A stretch of DNA of 42,936 bases from Pseudomonadota bacterium (GCA_022571865.1 JACZXA010000010.1:1-42936), one strand, 5' to 3'; positions 8,360 to 17,340 are shown, counted from the stretch's first letter. Program-made: numbers and translations. Notes: generated by a model from the letters alone, not told the origin.

Positions 8360-9084
8360 TTCCCAAGCAACTCGGTCTTCAGCCAGGCGACCAGCGCGCC
8401 TTGGAGATCGGCGTTTTTCTCGAACATCGGCAGGCCGTGCTCGGTGCCTTCGTAGATCATGGCCGTCGAGTGCGGATGCGCAGAGCCGTCGACCGCACCC
8501 TGGAGTTTTTCCGCGACACCCGGGGTCACCGTGTCGCCTTTGGTTGCGGCGGCAAAAACCGCGAGCCCTGAGGTCGCCGCCATGTGCGCGACGGCTTCGT
8601 CGCTTGGAGGTCCTGACAACAGCATCAACGCCGTGACCCCGGTTTGCCGAGAGGCAAGACTCGCCGTCAGCATCGCACCACAACTTGCCCCACCAACTGC
8701 AACGCGTGTCGCGTCAACGCCGGACTGGCTCACAAGGTATGCGTATGCCATGTCGACGTCCGCGGTCGACGTCTTCAAGAACGCCGGGAAGCCAGAAGTC
8801 CGAAAATTTTCGCCTCCGCTGTCGCCGAATCCGCGCAGGTCCATCGTCAACACGTGTACGCCCGCCTCGACCAGCTGCGGCGCAATGACGCTCCATGAGG
8901 ACCGGTCCATGTTGCATTGGTGAATGAGCAGCATCGCCGGACCCGGTTGGCCGGGCGACATGTAAGTCGCCTTCAGGGTGACTCCGTCGGCTGCTTCGAG
9001 ATCGACGTCCATCGGCTTCGCCCATGCAGGAACGAGGGTGGTCAAGACAAGGGCCGTCGCAGCAATCAGGTTGTTGAACCGCAT
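8356..9084 (-). CDS. exported alpha/beta hydrolase
   Basis: A 242-residue protein beginning with a signal peptide (residues 1-22, ending PAWA). The start at 9084 was chosen over upstream codons because an AGGAGAGAG site precedes it and the signal peptide becomes N-terminal. The alpha/beta-hydrolase triad is visible as S134 in G-G-A-S-C-G, D184 in K-G-D-T-V-T-P and H216 in G-T-E-H-G-L-P-M-F, with an oxyanion segment LLIHQCNMDRSSW. It resembles dienelactone-hydrolase-like and general esterase families. The substrate is unknown. It is convergent with the CPBP gene and divergent from the DUF3604 gene, with 232 bp between them that hold only promoter space. Confidence 0.88.
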   Translation of the reverse strand: MRFNNLIAATALVLTTLVPAWAKPMDVDLEAADGVTLKATYMSPGQPGPAMLLIHQCNMDRSSWSVIAPQLVEAGVHVLTMDLRGFGDSGGENFRTSGFPAFLKTSTADVDMAYAYLVSQSGVDATRVAVGGASCGAMLTASLASRQTGVTALMLLSGPPSDEAVAHMAATSGLAVFAAATKGDTVTPGVAEKLQGAVDGSAHPHSTAMIYEGTEHGLPMFEKNADLQGALVAWLKTELLGN

Positions 9085-9316
9085 AACTCTCTCCTGGTAT
9101 CCAGATAAAGTCGCAACGCCTAACAAGGTATGGCGCTTTAACAAGTTGGAGGGTAAGTCGAGAAGATGACATAGATCAATCCCCGGGGTGGCATGAATGC
9201 GCCTTCAATTGCTGTGTGATTACTCGTCATGCCGCCTATCTTTCTCCCAAATAGCCTGTGCCAATGCCCACAATGAAGCTAGAGTGGGCGAACGTTGCTT
9301 CTGGGGAGGGGGCCAA

Positions 9317-11212
9317 ATGAACAAGTTCTTCAAATTTTCGTTAGCTGCGTGGGTCTTGGCAGGGTTTGCGACGGGATGTTCGCCTGAGCCGACAGAACAA
9401 GCGGCGAGCGAAGAACCAGCAGCGACGGTTTCTGATCCTGTGGCCGTCATAGACACCAATCCTTTGCGTAATGCCTATTTTGGCGATCTGCACGTGCACA
9501 CCCAACTGTCTTTTGATGCCTATCTGTTTGGTACTCGCCGCACGCCGGATGATGCCTATGAGTTTGCCAAGGGTGCCGCGATCGAACACGTCTCCGGTTT
9601 CAGTATGCAGATGAAGAAGCCGCTGGATTTCCTGGGCGTTGCCGACCATGCCTTTCTACTGGGGATGATGAGCACCGTGGCGGATCCGGACAGTGCGTAC
9701 GGTGAACACGAGATCGCCGAAGCGGTACGTGGTGCGACCGACGCCGCCGGTTCTGGTGCGGCCTTCGGGGCGGTGCTTGGCTACCTGGGTCGAATCGCAG
9801 GCGAAGGCAAAGAGATCGATCTCGATGATCGTGATGTCATGCGCAGCGCCTGGCAGGAAATTGTCGAAGCGGCCGAACGGCACAACGACCCGGGCAACTT
9901 CACCGCCTTCATCGGCTACGAATACACGAGTTCCGGGCCGGAATCCCAGAACCTGCACCGCAACGTGATGTTTCGCGGCAGCGAACATCCGAACCTGCCG
10001 TTCAGTCGTTTCGACTCGCTCAATCCAGAAGATCTCTGGGTATGGATGGACAACCAGCGCGCGCAGGGTATGGATGTTCTTGCCATTCCGCACAATTCCA
10101 ACGGCTCTGATGGCTGGATGTTCCAGACCACCAACTGGGCCGGTGAGCCCATCGATGCCGCCTACGCCGAACTGCGCATGCGTAACGAACCGCTGGTTGA
10201 GAACACCCAGGTCAAAGGCACCTCGGATACGCATCCGATGTTGTCGCCCAACGATGAGTGGGCGGACTTCGAGATCATGCCATTTCGCATAGCCAGCCAG
10301 TTGTCGTCACAAGCGCCCGGCAGTTATACCCGGGATGCCTATCTGAGAGGTCTGCTGATGGAAGAAGCGGACGGTATCAATCCGTACAAATTCGGGGTGA
10401 TTGGGTCGTCCGATACCCACAACGCCGCGGGTTCATTCGAGGAAGACAACTACTGGAGCAAAACGGGCCTGCTCGATATCGACCCCTTTCGCCGCGGCTC
10501 GGTTCCGTTGCCGACCTCTTCGCCTGATGAACCCGAGTATGGCGACCCGGCCTCTCAGTATTGGGGCGCGTCGGGTCTGGCTGGCGTGTGGGCTGAGTCG
10601 AATACCCGCGCATCGATCTTCGATGCGTTCCGCCGCAAGGAAACGTTCAGCACCAGTGGCCCCCATATCAAGGTTCGGTTTTTTGCGGGGTATGAAATAA
10701 ACGAGTCGTTGTTGTCCGCGGACAACAACATTGAATTGGCCTATGCAGCGGGTGTGCCCATGGGCTCGGACCTGTCCCGGGAGACCGAGGGTGCACCTCA
10801 CTTCTTTTTGTGGGCGGCGCGCGACGCCGACAGCGTTGCCTTGCAGCGACTACAGATCATCAAAGGCTGGATCGAAGACGGCGAGCCGATGGAAGCGGTC
10901 ATCGATGTTGCCTGTTCCGATGGCGGCGAGGTGGATGCAGAGACTCAACGTTGCCCGGACAATGGTGCGGGTGTCGACCTGAACACCTGTGCAACGACCT
11001 CGGGCAGCGGCGCGGGTGAATTGATGACGGTCTGGCAGGATCCGAATTTCGATCCCGAGCTCCGGGCTTTTTACTACTTGCGAGTGTTAGAGAACCCGAA
11101 GTGTCGCTGGTCGACGTGGGATGCCATTCGGGCCGGTGTCGCGCCGCGACCCGATATGCATACCACCATTCAGGACCGGGCGTGGTCGTCGCCGATCTGG
11201 TACCGCCCATAA
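9317..11212 (+). CDS. DUF3604 domain lipoprotein
   Basis: A 631-residue protein starting at the ATG at 9317, preceded by a very purine-rich GGGGAGGGGG site. An N-terminal lipoprotein signal ends in L-A-G-F-A-T-G-C21. The body opens with NAYFGDLHVHTQLSFDAY, the hallmark of DUF3604, whose D-x-H-x-H motif resembles metal-binding PHP-type hydrolases. Further features are VADHAFLLG, FIGYEYTSS, IPHNSNGSDGWMF, GSSDTHNAAGSFEED and a late CRWSTWDAIRAG block, all recurrent in this family. The activity is unproven; a metal-dependent hydrolase on the cell surface or in the periplasm is inferred. It stands alone between divergent and downstream operons. Confidence 0.88.
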   Translation: MNKFFKFSLAAWVLAGFATGCSPEPTEQAASEEPAATVSDPVAVIDTNPLRNAYFGDLHVHTQLSFDAYLFGTRRTPDDAYEFAKGAAIEHVSGFSMQMKKPLDFLGVADHAFLLGMMSTVADPDSAYGEHEIAEAVRGATDAAGSGAAFGAVLGYLGRIAGEGKEIDLDDRDVMRSAWQEIVEAAERHNDPGNFTAFIGYEYTSSGPESQNLHRNVMFRGSEHPNLPFSRFDSLNPEDLWVWMDNQRAQGMDVLAIPHNSNGSDGWMFQTTNWAGEPIDAAYAELRMRNEPLVENTQVKGTSDTHPMLSPNDEWADFEIMPFRIASQLSSQAPGSYTRDAYLRGLLMEEADGINPYKFGVIGSSDTHNAAGSFEEDNYWSKTGLLDIDPFRRGSVPLPTSSPDEPEYGDPASQYWGASGLAGVWAESNTRASIFDAFRRKETFSTSGPHIKVRFFAGYEINESLLSADNNIELAYAAGVPMGSDLSRETEGAPHFFLWAARDADSVALQRLQIIKGWIEDGEPMEAVIDVACSDGGEVDAETQRCPDNGAGVDLNTCATTSGSGAGELMTVWQDPNFDPELRAFYYLRVLENPKCRWSTWDAIRAGVAPRPDMHTTIQDRAWSSPIWYRP

Positions 11213-11316
11213 ATTCCGGGTCGGGTTAACCCCTGTGACGGTTCGGGATAACTTTAGCGGGGAGTAGGTCGGGTGCGCCGTGGTCTTTTGCTGGCAGACG
11301 TTGACCTCACCCCAGC

Positions 11317-11335
11317 CTGACCCCCTTTACACTCT
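11317..11335 (+). repeat. degenerate copy of the TGACCC/TTTAC repeat
   Basis: The 19 bases CTGACCCCCTTTACACTCT resemble one arm of the perfect inverted repeat at 40076-40179, which carries TGACCCTTTACTCTGACCCC. The copy is imperfect and lacks an inverted partner. It lies in the 200-bp gap between the DUF3604 gene and the ECF operon. Confidence 0.3.
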
Positions 11336-11370
11336 AAAAGTCAGCCGACCCGCTCAACTCTCCTGCCTCA

Positions 11371-11399
11371 TGTAACCTTTCTTTTCGACGACAGTCTTT
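11371..11399 (+). promoter_or_regulatory. candidate ECF-type promoter of the sigma factor operon
   Basis: TGTAACC at 11371-11377 and GTCTTT at 11394-11399 are separated by 16 nt. This is the shape of many autoregulated ECF promoters (an AAC-containing -35 and a GTC-type -10). It lies 14 nt before the GTG of the sigma factor gene, so the leader would be very short. Autoregulation by the downstream sigma factor is inferred. Confidence 0.5.
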
Positions 11400-11412
11400 A
11401 TACCCATTAACG

Positions 11413-11997
11413 GTGGATCGTGGTTTGAACGTTACAGACGTTTTCTCTGACAACGAACTCATGCTGCGCGTCCGCGATGGTGACAATGTCAGGTTGGGTA
11501 TGCTTTTTGAGCGACATCACAAGAAGCTCTTCAACTTCTTTTTGCACACGGCCGGAAAACGGCAAGTCGCCGAAGACCTGGTACAAGAGGTTTTTGTTCG
11601 CATGCTCAAATACAAACACACCTATCGAGGTGAAAGTGGGTTTGGGCCGTGGATGTACCGCATGGCCAGGAATGTGAGGAGCGATCAATTTCGCAAGCGC
11701 GGCAACGCACCATTCGACAGCGCGAATGTCGAGACCGTAGAACTCGCGGATGAAAGGCCGGCGCCCGCGGAGCTGTTGGAAACAGACCAGTCGATCGGGC
11801 TTTTGCGAACAGCCTTAGCGCAGTTGCCGATTGAGAAACGTGAGTTGCTCATCATGGCCCGCTTTGAACTCCTCAAACAGGACGAGATCGCCTCTTTGTT
11901 GGATTGCAGTGTTGCCACCGTCAAGGTGCGCATTCACCGGGCGATCAAAGAGCTGAGCCGGATTTATCATCAAATAACTTGTGAGGTCCGCGCATGA
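11413..11997 (+). CDS. ECF subfamily RNA polymerase sigma factor
   Basis: A 194-residue ECF sigma factor. Region 2 is visible as SDNELMLRVRDGDNVRLGML, LVQEVFVRMLKY and WMYRMARNVRSDQFRKRG (residues about 12-97). Region 4 is the helix-turn-helix DEIASLLDCSVATVKVRIHR (about 157-176). Regions 1.1 and 3 are absent, as usual. The start is uncertain: GTG at 11413 or TTG at 11425, neither with a strong ribosome binding site. The stop overlaps the start of the anti-sigma gene by 4 nt (ATGA). It probably directs transcription of its own operon in response to an envelope signal. Confidence 0.93.
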   Translation: MDRGLNVTDVFSDNELMLRVRDGDNVRLGMLFERHHKKLFNFFLHTAGKRQVAEDLVQEVFVRMLKYKHTYRGESGFGPWMYRMARNVRSDQFRKRGNAPFDSANVETVELADERPAPAELLETDQSIGLLRTALAQLPIEKRELLIMARFELLKQDEIASLLDCSVATVKVRIHRAIKELSRIYHQITCEVRA

Positions 11998-12773
11998 ACT
12001 GCGAAGAAATCTCCGAACTCGTGTACGACTACCTCAACGAGCGGTTGGATGCCGATTGCGCGGTAAGTTTTACGGTGCATATGGATGGATGCGCCGAGTG
12101 CCGCGAACAGGTGTCGGACCTGCAACACACCTGGACGGGTTTGGCAGACCTGCCGCAGGAAGAACCGAGTAGCGAACTCAAGGCTCGCTTCTATTCGATG
12201 CTCGAATCCCAACAGGTTGCGGCGAAGCCGCGACCACTCGCCACCTGGTTCCAGAACTTGGCCGTCTTTCCGCTGATCCCCCAGGGGTTGGCTGCCGGTG
12301 TACTGCTGTTTGCAGGCATCCTGATCGGTGCGCAGATAGAAAGTGGGGAGAACGTCGACGAACTTCGTCGCGAAGTTCGGTCGCTGAGTCAACGCGTAAC
12401 GCTTTCATTGCTGCAACAAGATTCGGTAAGCGAACGGCTCAGGGGCGTACGTTTCAGTTACCAGAGTGCCGTGTACGATGAAGAAGTCATCATCGCGTTG
12501 ATTGACGCGGTTGGCTACGACAAGAGCGTCAACGTCCGCCTTGCAGCAATCGATGCACTGAAACCCTACCTTTCGCAGCAGCCAGTGCTCAACAGCATGG
12601 TTACCTTTCTCGGGAAGGAGAGGTCGCCGCTCGTTCAGGTGTCACTCATAGATGCCCTTTTTGGCACGAATGGTGGGGAGACGCTGGAGACTCTACGAGT
12701 CATGTCCAATGATGCGCAAGTGATTGATTCCGTTCGCGAGCATGTACGAACCCTGCTGGAGGAGTCGGTGTGA
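11994..12773 (+). CDS. zinc-finger anti-sigma factor with HEAT-like C-terminal domain
   Basis: A 259-residue protein. The N-terminus has a ZAS-type zinc site: C3 in MNCEEISELVYDYL and H29-x3-C33-x2-C36 in HMDGCAEC. One membrane segment lies at about residues 94-112 (FPLIPQGLAAGVLLFAGILI). A coiled-coil-like stretch follows (VDELRREVRSLSQRV), and the C-terminal 100 residues look like HEAT repeats (RLAAIDALKPYLSQQPVLNS, VQVSLIDALFGTNGGETLET). It should bind and restrain the sigma factor encoded just upstream, with the C-terminal part sensing a periplasmic or membrane signal. The gene overlaps both neighbours by 4 nt, indicating tight coupling. Confidence 0.88.
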   Translation: MNCEEISELVYDYLNERLDADCAVSFTVHMDGCAECREQVSDLQHTWTGLADLPQEEPSSELKARFYSMLESQQVAAKPRPLATWFQNLAVFPLIPQGLAAGVLLFAGILIGAQIESGENVDELRREVRSLSQRVTLSLLQQDSVSERLRGVRFSYQSAVYDEEVIIALIDAVGYDKSVNVRLAAIDALKPYLSQQPVLNSMVTFLGKERSPLVQVSLIDALFGTNGGETLETLRVMSNDAQVIDSVREHVRTLLEESV

Positions 12774-13630
12774 ACACACGTCAACTCGTTCCCCTGGCGA
12801 TCGTCTGCTCGTTACTGAGTATGTCTGCAGCGGTTCCCGCGCAGAGCGAACACATCAAACAGCAGACAATCGAGCGATCCTTCCCGGTCAACCCCGGATC
12901 GCGTGTCGTGATCGACAGCGTTAACGGCTCAATCCGGGTGCAGGGTTACTCGGGTAAAGAGGTTCGAGTGGTTGTACACGAAGAGATGCGAGGAAGGAGT
13001 GCGTCAGATCTGCAGCGGGCTGTTGAGGAGATCGTGCTGGAAATCGAATCTGATGACGACGAAATCAGTTTCTATGTCCGCACACCGGGCAGGGACTGCA
13101 CAAGGCAGTGTTACAGGTCCCGCAACCGCCATTACAGTTATTCTCACAATTTCGAGCTGCAGGTACCTTATGGAGTGGCCCTCGAACTTCGCACCGTCAA
13201 CGATGGTGACATTCGAGTGGACGATGTTCGCAGCGTCGTTGAACTCGAGAACGTCAACGGCAAAATTGAAGCCTTTGGCATACTGGGAATCAACAACGTC
13301 AGAACCGTCAACGGAGAAATCGTTCTCGAGTTCCTCGAAATACCGCGCGACGGAGGGAGTGTGGTTACGGTAAACGGCGATGTCGAACTGGCGTTCCCTT
13401 CCACGCCGGATGTGCATGTGAGCATGAAAACGTTCAATGGCGGGCTCTTCTCGGAATTCGCTTATAAGCTTCGCGACAACACCTCCCACATCGAGAGCAA
13501 ACGTTCAGATGGCACGTACGTCTACACCTCGAGCAGTGCAACTGAAATCAGTATCGGGAAAGGAGGGCCGCACTGGTTTCTCGAAACCCTCAACGGCGAT
13601 ATTTATATACGTAAGGATGACAGGAGTTAG
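12770..13630 (+). CDS. exported DUF4097 beta-strand repeat protein
   Basis: A 286-residue protein starting with GTG at 12770, overlapping the anti-sigma stop by 4 nt. A signal peptide (about 1-25, ending VPAQ) is followed by repeated beta-rungs containing V-N-G or V-N-D turns: SVNGSIRVQGYSG, TVNDGDIRVDDV, NVNGKIEAFGI, TVNGEIVLEF, TVNGDVELAF, ETLNGDIYIRKD. This is the DUF4097 (putative adhesin / polymer-like beta-helix) pattern. A cysteine pair lies in RDCTRQCYRS. The function is unknown; cell-envelope localisation under control of the ECF sigma factor is inferred from the operon. Confidence 0.88.
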   Translation: MNTRQLVPLAIVCSLLSMSAAVPAQSEHIKQQTIERSFPVNPGSRVVIDSVNGSIRVQGYSGKEVRVVVHEEMRGRSASDLQRAVEEIVLEIESDDDEISFYVRTPGRDCTRQCYRSRNRHYSYSHNFELQVPYGVALELRTVNDGDIRVDDVRSVVELENVNGKIEAFGILGINNVRTVNGEIVLEFLEIPRDGGSVVTVNGDVELAFPSTPDVHVSMKTFNGGLFSEFAYKLRDNTSHIESKRSDGTYVYTSSSATEISIGKGGPHWFLETLNGDIYIRKDDRS

Positions 13631-13632
13631 TG

Positions 13633-14577
13633 ATGAGTATGAGTAGCTACAACTTCGCATGTTTGGCACGAGGGTTCGTGCTGGCAATACCTCTGATCTG
13701 CGTAGCTCAGACGGGCGTCACCGCAGCGGCGGCTGCGCCCGAAGTTACCACCGTAACTGTACCGTTCAGCGACCCATCGCGACCCGGGTTGCTGAAGATA
13801 GATCTGCTCTCCGGTTCTATAACGGTCAGCGTTCACGCGAAACCCGACGTTGTGTTCGAGTACTCGTCAAGCCCGCCCGAGCGGAATCATGAGGGGCACG
13901 AAGAAAACGACTTGTATCACGCGCTCGCCCACGAATTGAACAAGACAAAATTGTTCGACAGGGCCGACCGGGAAAGCGATGGGATGTTTGTCATCAAAAA
14001 CAATGCGTTCAGCTTCGAGGTCACCGAAAACGACAACGTCATGAATTTCGAGATGGATTCGTGGATGAAACAGCGGGTGTCGATCAACGTCAAAGTCCCC
14101 GTCAATACCTCGCTCAAGTTGGAGTCAGTGAATAACGGTGATCTCCGTGTGGAGGGAGTGACGGGAGATGTGGAGTTATCGAGCGTCAATGGCAGCATCG
14201 AGGCGACCGGTATCTCGGGGACCGTGGTCGCTGAGACTGTCAATGGCAGCGTGAAGGTGGTGTTCGACAAGATCACGCCTGATCGGTTTATGGCGTTCAG
14301 CACGCATAACGGAGTGATCGACGTCACCTTCCCGCCAGACGTGAAGGCCGACGTGTTCCTGGATACGGAGATGGGAACGATCTACAGCGATTTCAAAATC
14401 GAACTCGAGCGCTCAGCGGTTGTCGTTTCCGAGGATAAGGACGAACGCGGTACCCGTATCAAGGTGGACAAGCAAATGCGCGGTACGCTCAATGGCGGCG
14501 GACCCGAGATACGCTTCGAAACGTACAACGGCTCCATATACATCCGCAGTTCAGCCGGCCGGGAAAGCGATCGATGA
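13633..14577 (+). CDS. exported DUF4097 beta-strand repeat protein, second copy
   Basis: A 314-residue protein. The ATG at 13633 has AGGAG 6 nt upstream; a GTG at 13630 overlaps the previous stop and is the alternative. The signal peptide ends near TAAAAA. The rungs repeat as in the preceding gene: SVNNGDLRVEGVTG, SVNGSIEATGISG, TVNGSVKVVF, STHNGVIDVTF, ETYNGSIYIRS. Between the first rung and the main repeat block lies an extra charged segment rich in His, Asp and Glu (about residues 75-125) absent from its neighbour. It is the last gene of the sigma operon and looks like a diverged duplicate of the gene before it. Confidence 0.88.
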   Translation: MSMSSYNFACLARGFVLAIPLICVAQTGVTAAAAAPEVTTVTVPFSDPSRPGLLKIDLLSGSITVSVHAKPDVVFEYSSSPPERNHEGHEENDLYHALAHELNKTKLFDRADRESDGMFVIKNNAFSFEVTENDNVMNFEMDSWMKQRVSINVKVPVNTSLKLESVNNGDLRVEGVTGDVELSSVNGSIEATGISGTVVAETVNGSVKVVFDKITPDRFMAFSTHNGVIDVTFPPDVKADVFLDTEMGTIYSDFKIELERSAVVVSEDKDERGTRIKVDKQMRGTLNGGGPEIRFETYNGSIYIRSSAGRESDR

Positions 14578-14644
14578 CACATTTGGCGCATCGGTGGTCC
14601 CTCGATCTCCAGATGGATCATCGTTCGCGCAAATGTGACCTTTT
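14578..14644 (+). terminator. possible hairpin terminator of the ECF operon
   Basis: CACATTTGGCGC (14578-14589) can pair with GCGCAAATGTG (14627-14637) with a single bulged G, and TTTT follows at 14641. The loop is long (37 nt), so the call is weak. It begins immediately after the stop codon of the last operon gene and would also separate it from the convergent peptidase gene. Confidence 0.35.
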
Positions 14645-14668
14645 ATTGGAGAGTCGAAACGAGTCCGA

Positions 14669-16138
14669 TCAGTCGCCCGAACCGCCCAACGTCAGCACCC
14701 GCACGTAGGTTCGCACTCCCTGGGCGAGATTTCGCACACCGATCTTCTCGTTGGTTCCGTGAAAACCGGTGATGTCCTCCTGAGTCACCACCATCGGGTT
14801 GAACCGATAGGCGTTGTCCGCCACCTTCCCGTAGTGGCGTGAATCGGACCCGGCAATCATCAGACCGGGTGTGACCACGACTTCACCGTATACCTCACGA
14901 ATCGCCTGTTCGATGACGGCGAATCCGGGTGCTTCCCAACTCGATACAACGGATGCGGCACGCCCGGAACCTTCAGATAGGCGCACCTCGACGTTTTCAC
15001 TCTCGACAACGCTTCGAACGTGCGCGACAACGCTTGCCACGGTGTCTCTCGGATGGACTCGAAAGTTGACGGTCGCAATGGCCTCGATCGGTAGAACGTT
15101 GACTTTGACGCTGCCTGTCAGCATGGTCGGCGCGGTGGTGGTGCGGAGCATGGCGTTGCTGAAGCTCACCGCACTCAAGCGCTCCTCGAGGATGGTCCCG
15201 AACAACCACTGGTTGGCAAACAGCATCCGGTAGGTGAACGACATATGCCGGCTTGCCGCATCGAACATCTGTGCGCCCAGCCCCGACAGGCCGCCGGGGA
15301 CCGGGTTGTCTTCCAGTTTGATAATTGCCCTGGCCAGAATGCCGACGGCAGTCTGTTTGGGTGGCATGGATGAGTGTCCACCCGCAGAGAGAGCGACCAC
15401 CTGCAGGGTGACACTGCCTTTTTCGGCGACATTGATGGCGGCCAACAGCGGCTCAACGCCGGGTAACAAACCGTCGAACAGAAATGAACCTTCATCGAGT
15501 GACCAGGCGAGCTGAACGCCTTCTGCGGCGAGGTGGCTTGTCACCGACCCTGCCCCTTGTGAACCGCCAATCTCCTCGTCGTGACCGAAACTGAAGTAAA
15601 TGGTGCGCTGCGGCTCGAATCCTGCCCGCAAAAGATGGGTCGCGGCTTCGAATTGAGCAACGACGGCGCTTTTGTCGTCCAGTGCACCGCGCCCCCAGAT
15701 AATGTCGTCGTCGATGACACCGGCAAACGGCGGATGTCGCCAGTCGGCTTCACTTCCCGGGATAACGGGAACCACATCGTAGTGTGCTGTCAGCAGAATG
15801 GGCGCGAGAGTCGCATCCCTTCCCCGCCAGCGGTAAAGCAGGGTGTAGTTGCCATGGCGGCTCAGATCCATGGTCTGATGCACTTCCGGATAGGTGGCTT
15901 CGGCCCAGGCAATGAAACCTTCGAACTGGTCGGCCTCGAATTCATCTGCGCGCTGATGAGACACGGTGCGAAATCGAATCGCTTCCGCCAGGTGCTCGGC
16001 AATTGCCGCCTCGTCGACGCTGATGGTTTGCGGTTCGACCGCCGGGACGTCGACGGGTGTGTGCAGTAGTGTTTGCACCAGAACGATCGCTACGATACCC
16101 AGTACGATGGCTGAGAGACTGGCTGCAAGAATCTTCAC
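14669..16138 (-). CDS. M20 family metallopeptidase, membrane-anchored (carboxypeptidase S-like)
   Basis: A 489-residue protein with an N-terminal hydrophobic anchor (about 5-25). Dinuclear zinc ligands of M20 are recognisable: H119-x-D121 in LLTAHYDVVPV, D154/D155 in GRGALDDKSA, E188-E189 in FGHDEEIGG (catalytic Glu plus ligand), and H460 in TGFHGTNE. The dimerisation/lid domain lies between about 240 and 370 (SAGGHSSMPPKQTA). The layout and length match the carboxypeptidase Pss1/PM20D1-like branch, which hydrolyses N-acyl amino acids or dipeptides. It would face the periplasm. It is a single gene, convergent with the ECF operon. Confidence 0.9.
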   Translation of the reverse strand: MKILAASLSAIVLGIVAIVLVQTLLHTPVDVPAVEPQTISVDEAAIAEHLAEAIRFRTVSHQRADEFEADQFEGFIAWAEATYPEVHQTMDLSRHGNYTLLYRWRGRDATLAPILLTAHYDVVPVIPGSEADWRHPPFAGVIDDDIIWGRGALDDKSAVVAQFEAATHLLRAGFEPQRTIYFSFGHDEEIGGSQGAGSVTSHLAAEGVQLAWSLDEGSFLFDGLLPGVEPLLAAINVAEKGSVTLQVVALSAGGHSSMPPKQTAVGILARAIIKLEDNPVPGGLSGLGAQMFDAASRHMSFTYRMLFANQWLFGTILEERLSAVSFSNAMLRTTTAPTMLTGSVKVNVLPIEAIATVNFRVHPRDTVASVVAHVRSVVESENVEVRLSEGSGRAASVVSSWEAPGFAVIEQAIREVYGEVVVTPGLMIAGSDSRHYGKVADNAYRFNPMVVTQEDITGFHGTNEKIGVRNLAQGVRTYVRVLTLGGSGD

Positions 16139-16369
16139 GTTGAGGTCCGTTCGGGTTTTCCGGACGCTGACAGGTTGTCAGGAGATTCTCAAGCGTCTCC
16201 ATACACGCCAACATGGGTTTCTTTTGAGGCGCTGAGTGGCGTTACGCAACGAAAAAGAGCGCAAATATGGACCGCTGTGGTGCTTTCGCAGTAGGAATCT
16301 TTTCTACCGAGCAGACTCCCCGGCAAGGGGAAAGGAGTTACATTCGCAGTGAAGCCTTCCGGAGGTCCT

Positions 16370-16951
16370 ATGCAGCGTTTGATAACCGTTGCGCGTGAAG
16401 CGCGTGGGTGCACGCTGTGCGAAGCGCACCTGCCGCTGGGTCCAAGGCCGGTCTTTCAGGTATCTCGAGAAGCGCCCGTGCTCATAGCCGCACAGGCACC
16501 GGGTTTGAAAGTGCATGAGTCCGGCGTGCCGTTTGATGATCCCAGTGGCGACCGGTTGCGCGACTGGCTGGGTATCGACCGCGTGACCTTCTATGACGAC
16601 CAGCGCATTGCGCTGTTGCCCATGGGGTTTTGTTACCCGGGGCGGGGAAAATCCGGGGACTTACCGCCGCGGCCAGAGTGCGCGCGCACCTGGCGGGAGC
16701 GGTTCATGAATTGTCTGGATGGCGTGCGCATGACGTTGGTCATCGGTCAGTATGCCCACCGTTGGCATCTTAGAGATGCGACGAAGTCGAATTTGACCGA
16801 AACCGTTCGGGCGTGGCGGGAGTTTGCGCCGTCGATATTCCCGCTGCCTCATCCAAGCCCGCGCAACAACATCTGGTTGAAGAAGAATCCCTGGTTTGTC
16901 AGCGAGGTTGTTCCGGAACTGCGCCAATCGATCAAACGGGTTCTGGAATGA
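16370..16951 (+). CDS. uracil-DNA glycosylase superfamily protein
   Basis: A 193-residue protein. The start at 16370 has a GGAGG site 4 nt upstream; a GTG at 16349 is the alternative. The UDG-fold motif I appears as LIAAQAPGLKVHESG with a following F-D-D-P-S-G-D-R-L-x-x-W-L-G (about 39-68), and motif II as L-P-H-P-S-P-R-N-N near the C-terminus. Cysteines at 14, 17, 88 and 104 give the spacing C-x2-C...C-x15-C, which fits the [4Fe-4S] ligands of family 4/5-like enzymes. Cytoplasmic DNA repair (uracil removal) or a related activity is inferred. The stop overlaps the cupin gene start by 4 nt. Confidence 0.85.
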   Translation: MQRLITVAREARGCTLCEAHLPLGPRPVFQVSREAPVLIAAQAPGLKVHESGVPFDDPSGDRLRDWLGIDRVTFYDDQRIALLPMGFCYPGRGKSGDLPPRPECARTWRERFMNCLDGVRMTLVIGQYAHRWHLRDATKSNLTETVRAWREFAPSIFPLPHPSPRNNIWLKKNPWFVSEVVPELRQSIKRVLE

Positions 16952-17340
16952 AAGAGATTCCAATCCAGGTGAATTCGGTGAAACCCCAGGAGAAGGAATA
17001 CGATCACCTGGCGCCCGATGGCTCCGAGATCAGGTTGCTGGTGCGTACTGCGACCTCGAGCACGGTCCATTGCCGGCTTCGCGCGGGCGGCGTTGCGAAA
17101 GCCGTGAGGCACAGAACGGTCGAAGAAATCTGGTACGTGTTGTCCGGGGTTGGCGAGTTCTGGTTGAACGGAAATACCGAGATCATCAACCTGGTCGAGG
17201 GATTGTCGTTCAACGTACCGGCGAGAACGGCGTTTCAATTTCGAGCCCGGACAGATCTCGACGTGTTGATAACGACGACTCCAATGTGGCCGGGATCGTC
17301 AGAGGCAGAGTGGGTGGATGGATACTGGAATACCGGTTGA
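16948..17340 (+). CDS. small cupin-domain protein
   Basis: A 130-residue single-domain cupin. The conserved beta-barrel core is seen in VRHRTVEEIWYVLSGVGEFW (motif 1 with H and E as possible metal ligands) and VEGLSFNVPARTAFQFRA (motif 2, where the usual His is replaced by a Phe-rich stretch). The metal site may therefore be incomplete. The gene starts with an ATG overlapping the UDG stop (ATGA), so the two are translationally coupled, although no functional link between them is evident. The activity is unknown. Confidence 0.85.
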   Translation: MKEIPIQVNSVKPQEKEYDHLAPDGSEIRLLVRTATSSTVHCRLRAGGVAKAVRHRTVEEIWYVLSGVGEFWLNGNTEIINLVEGLSFNVPARTAFQFRARTDLDVLITTTPMWPGSSEAEWVDGYWNTG

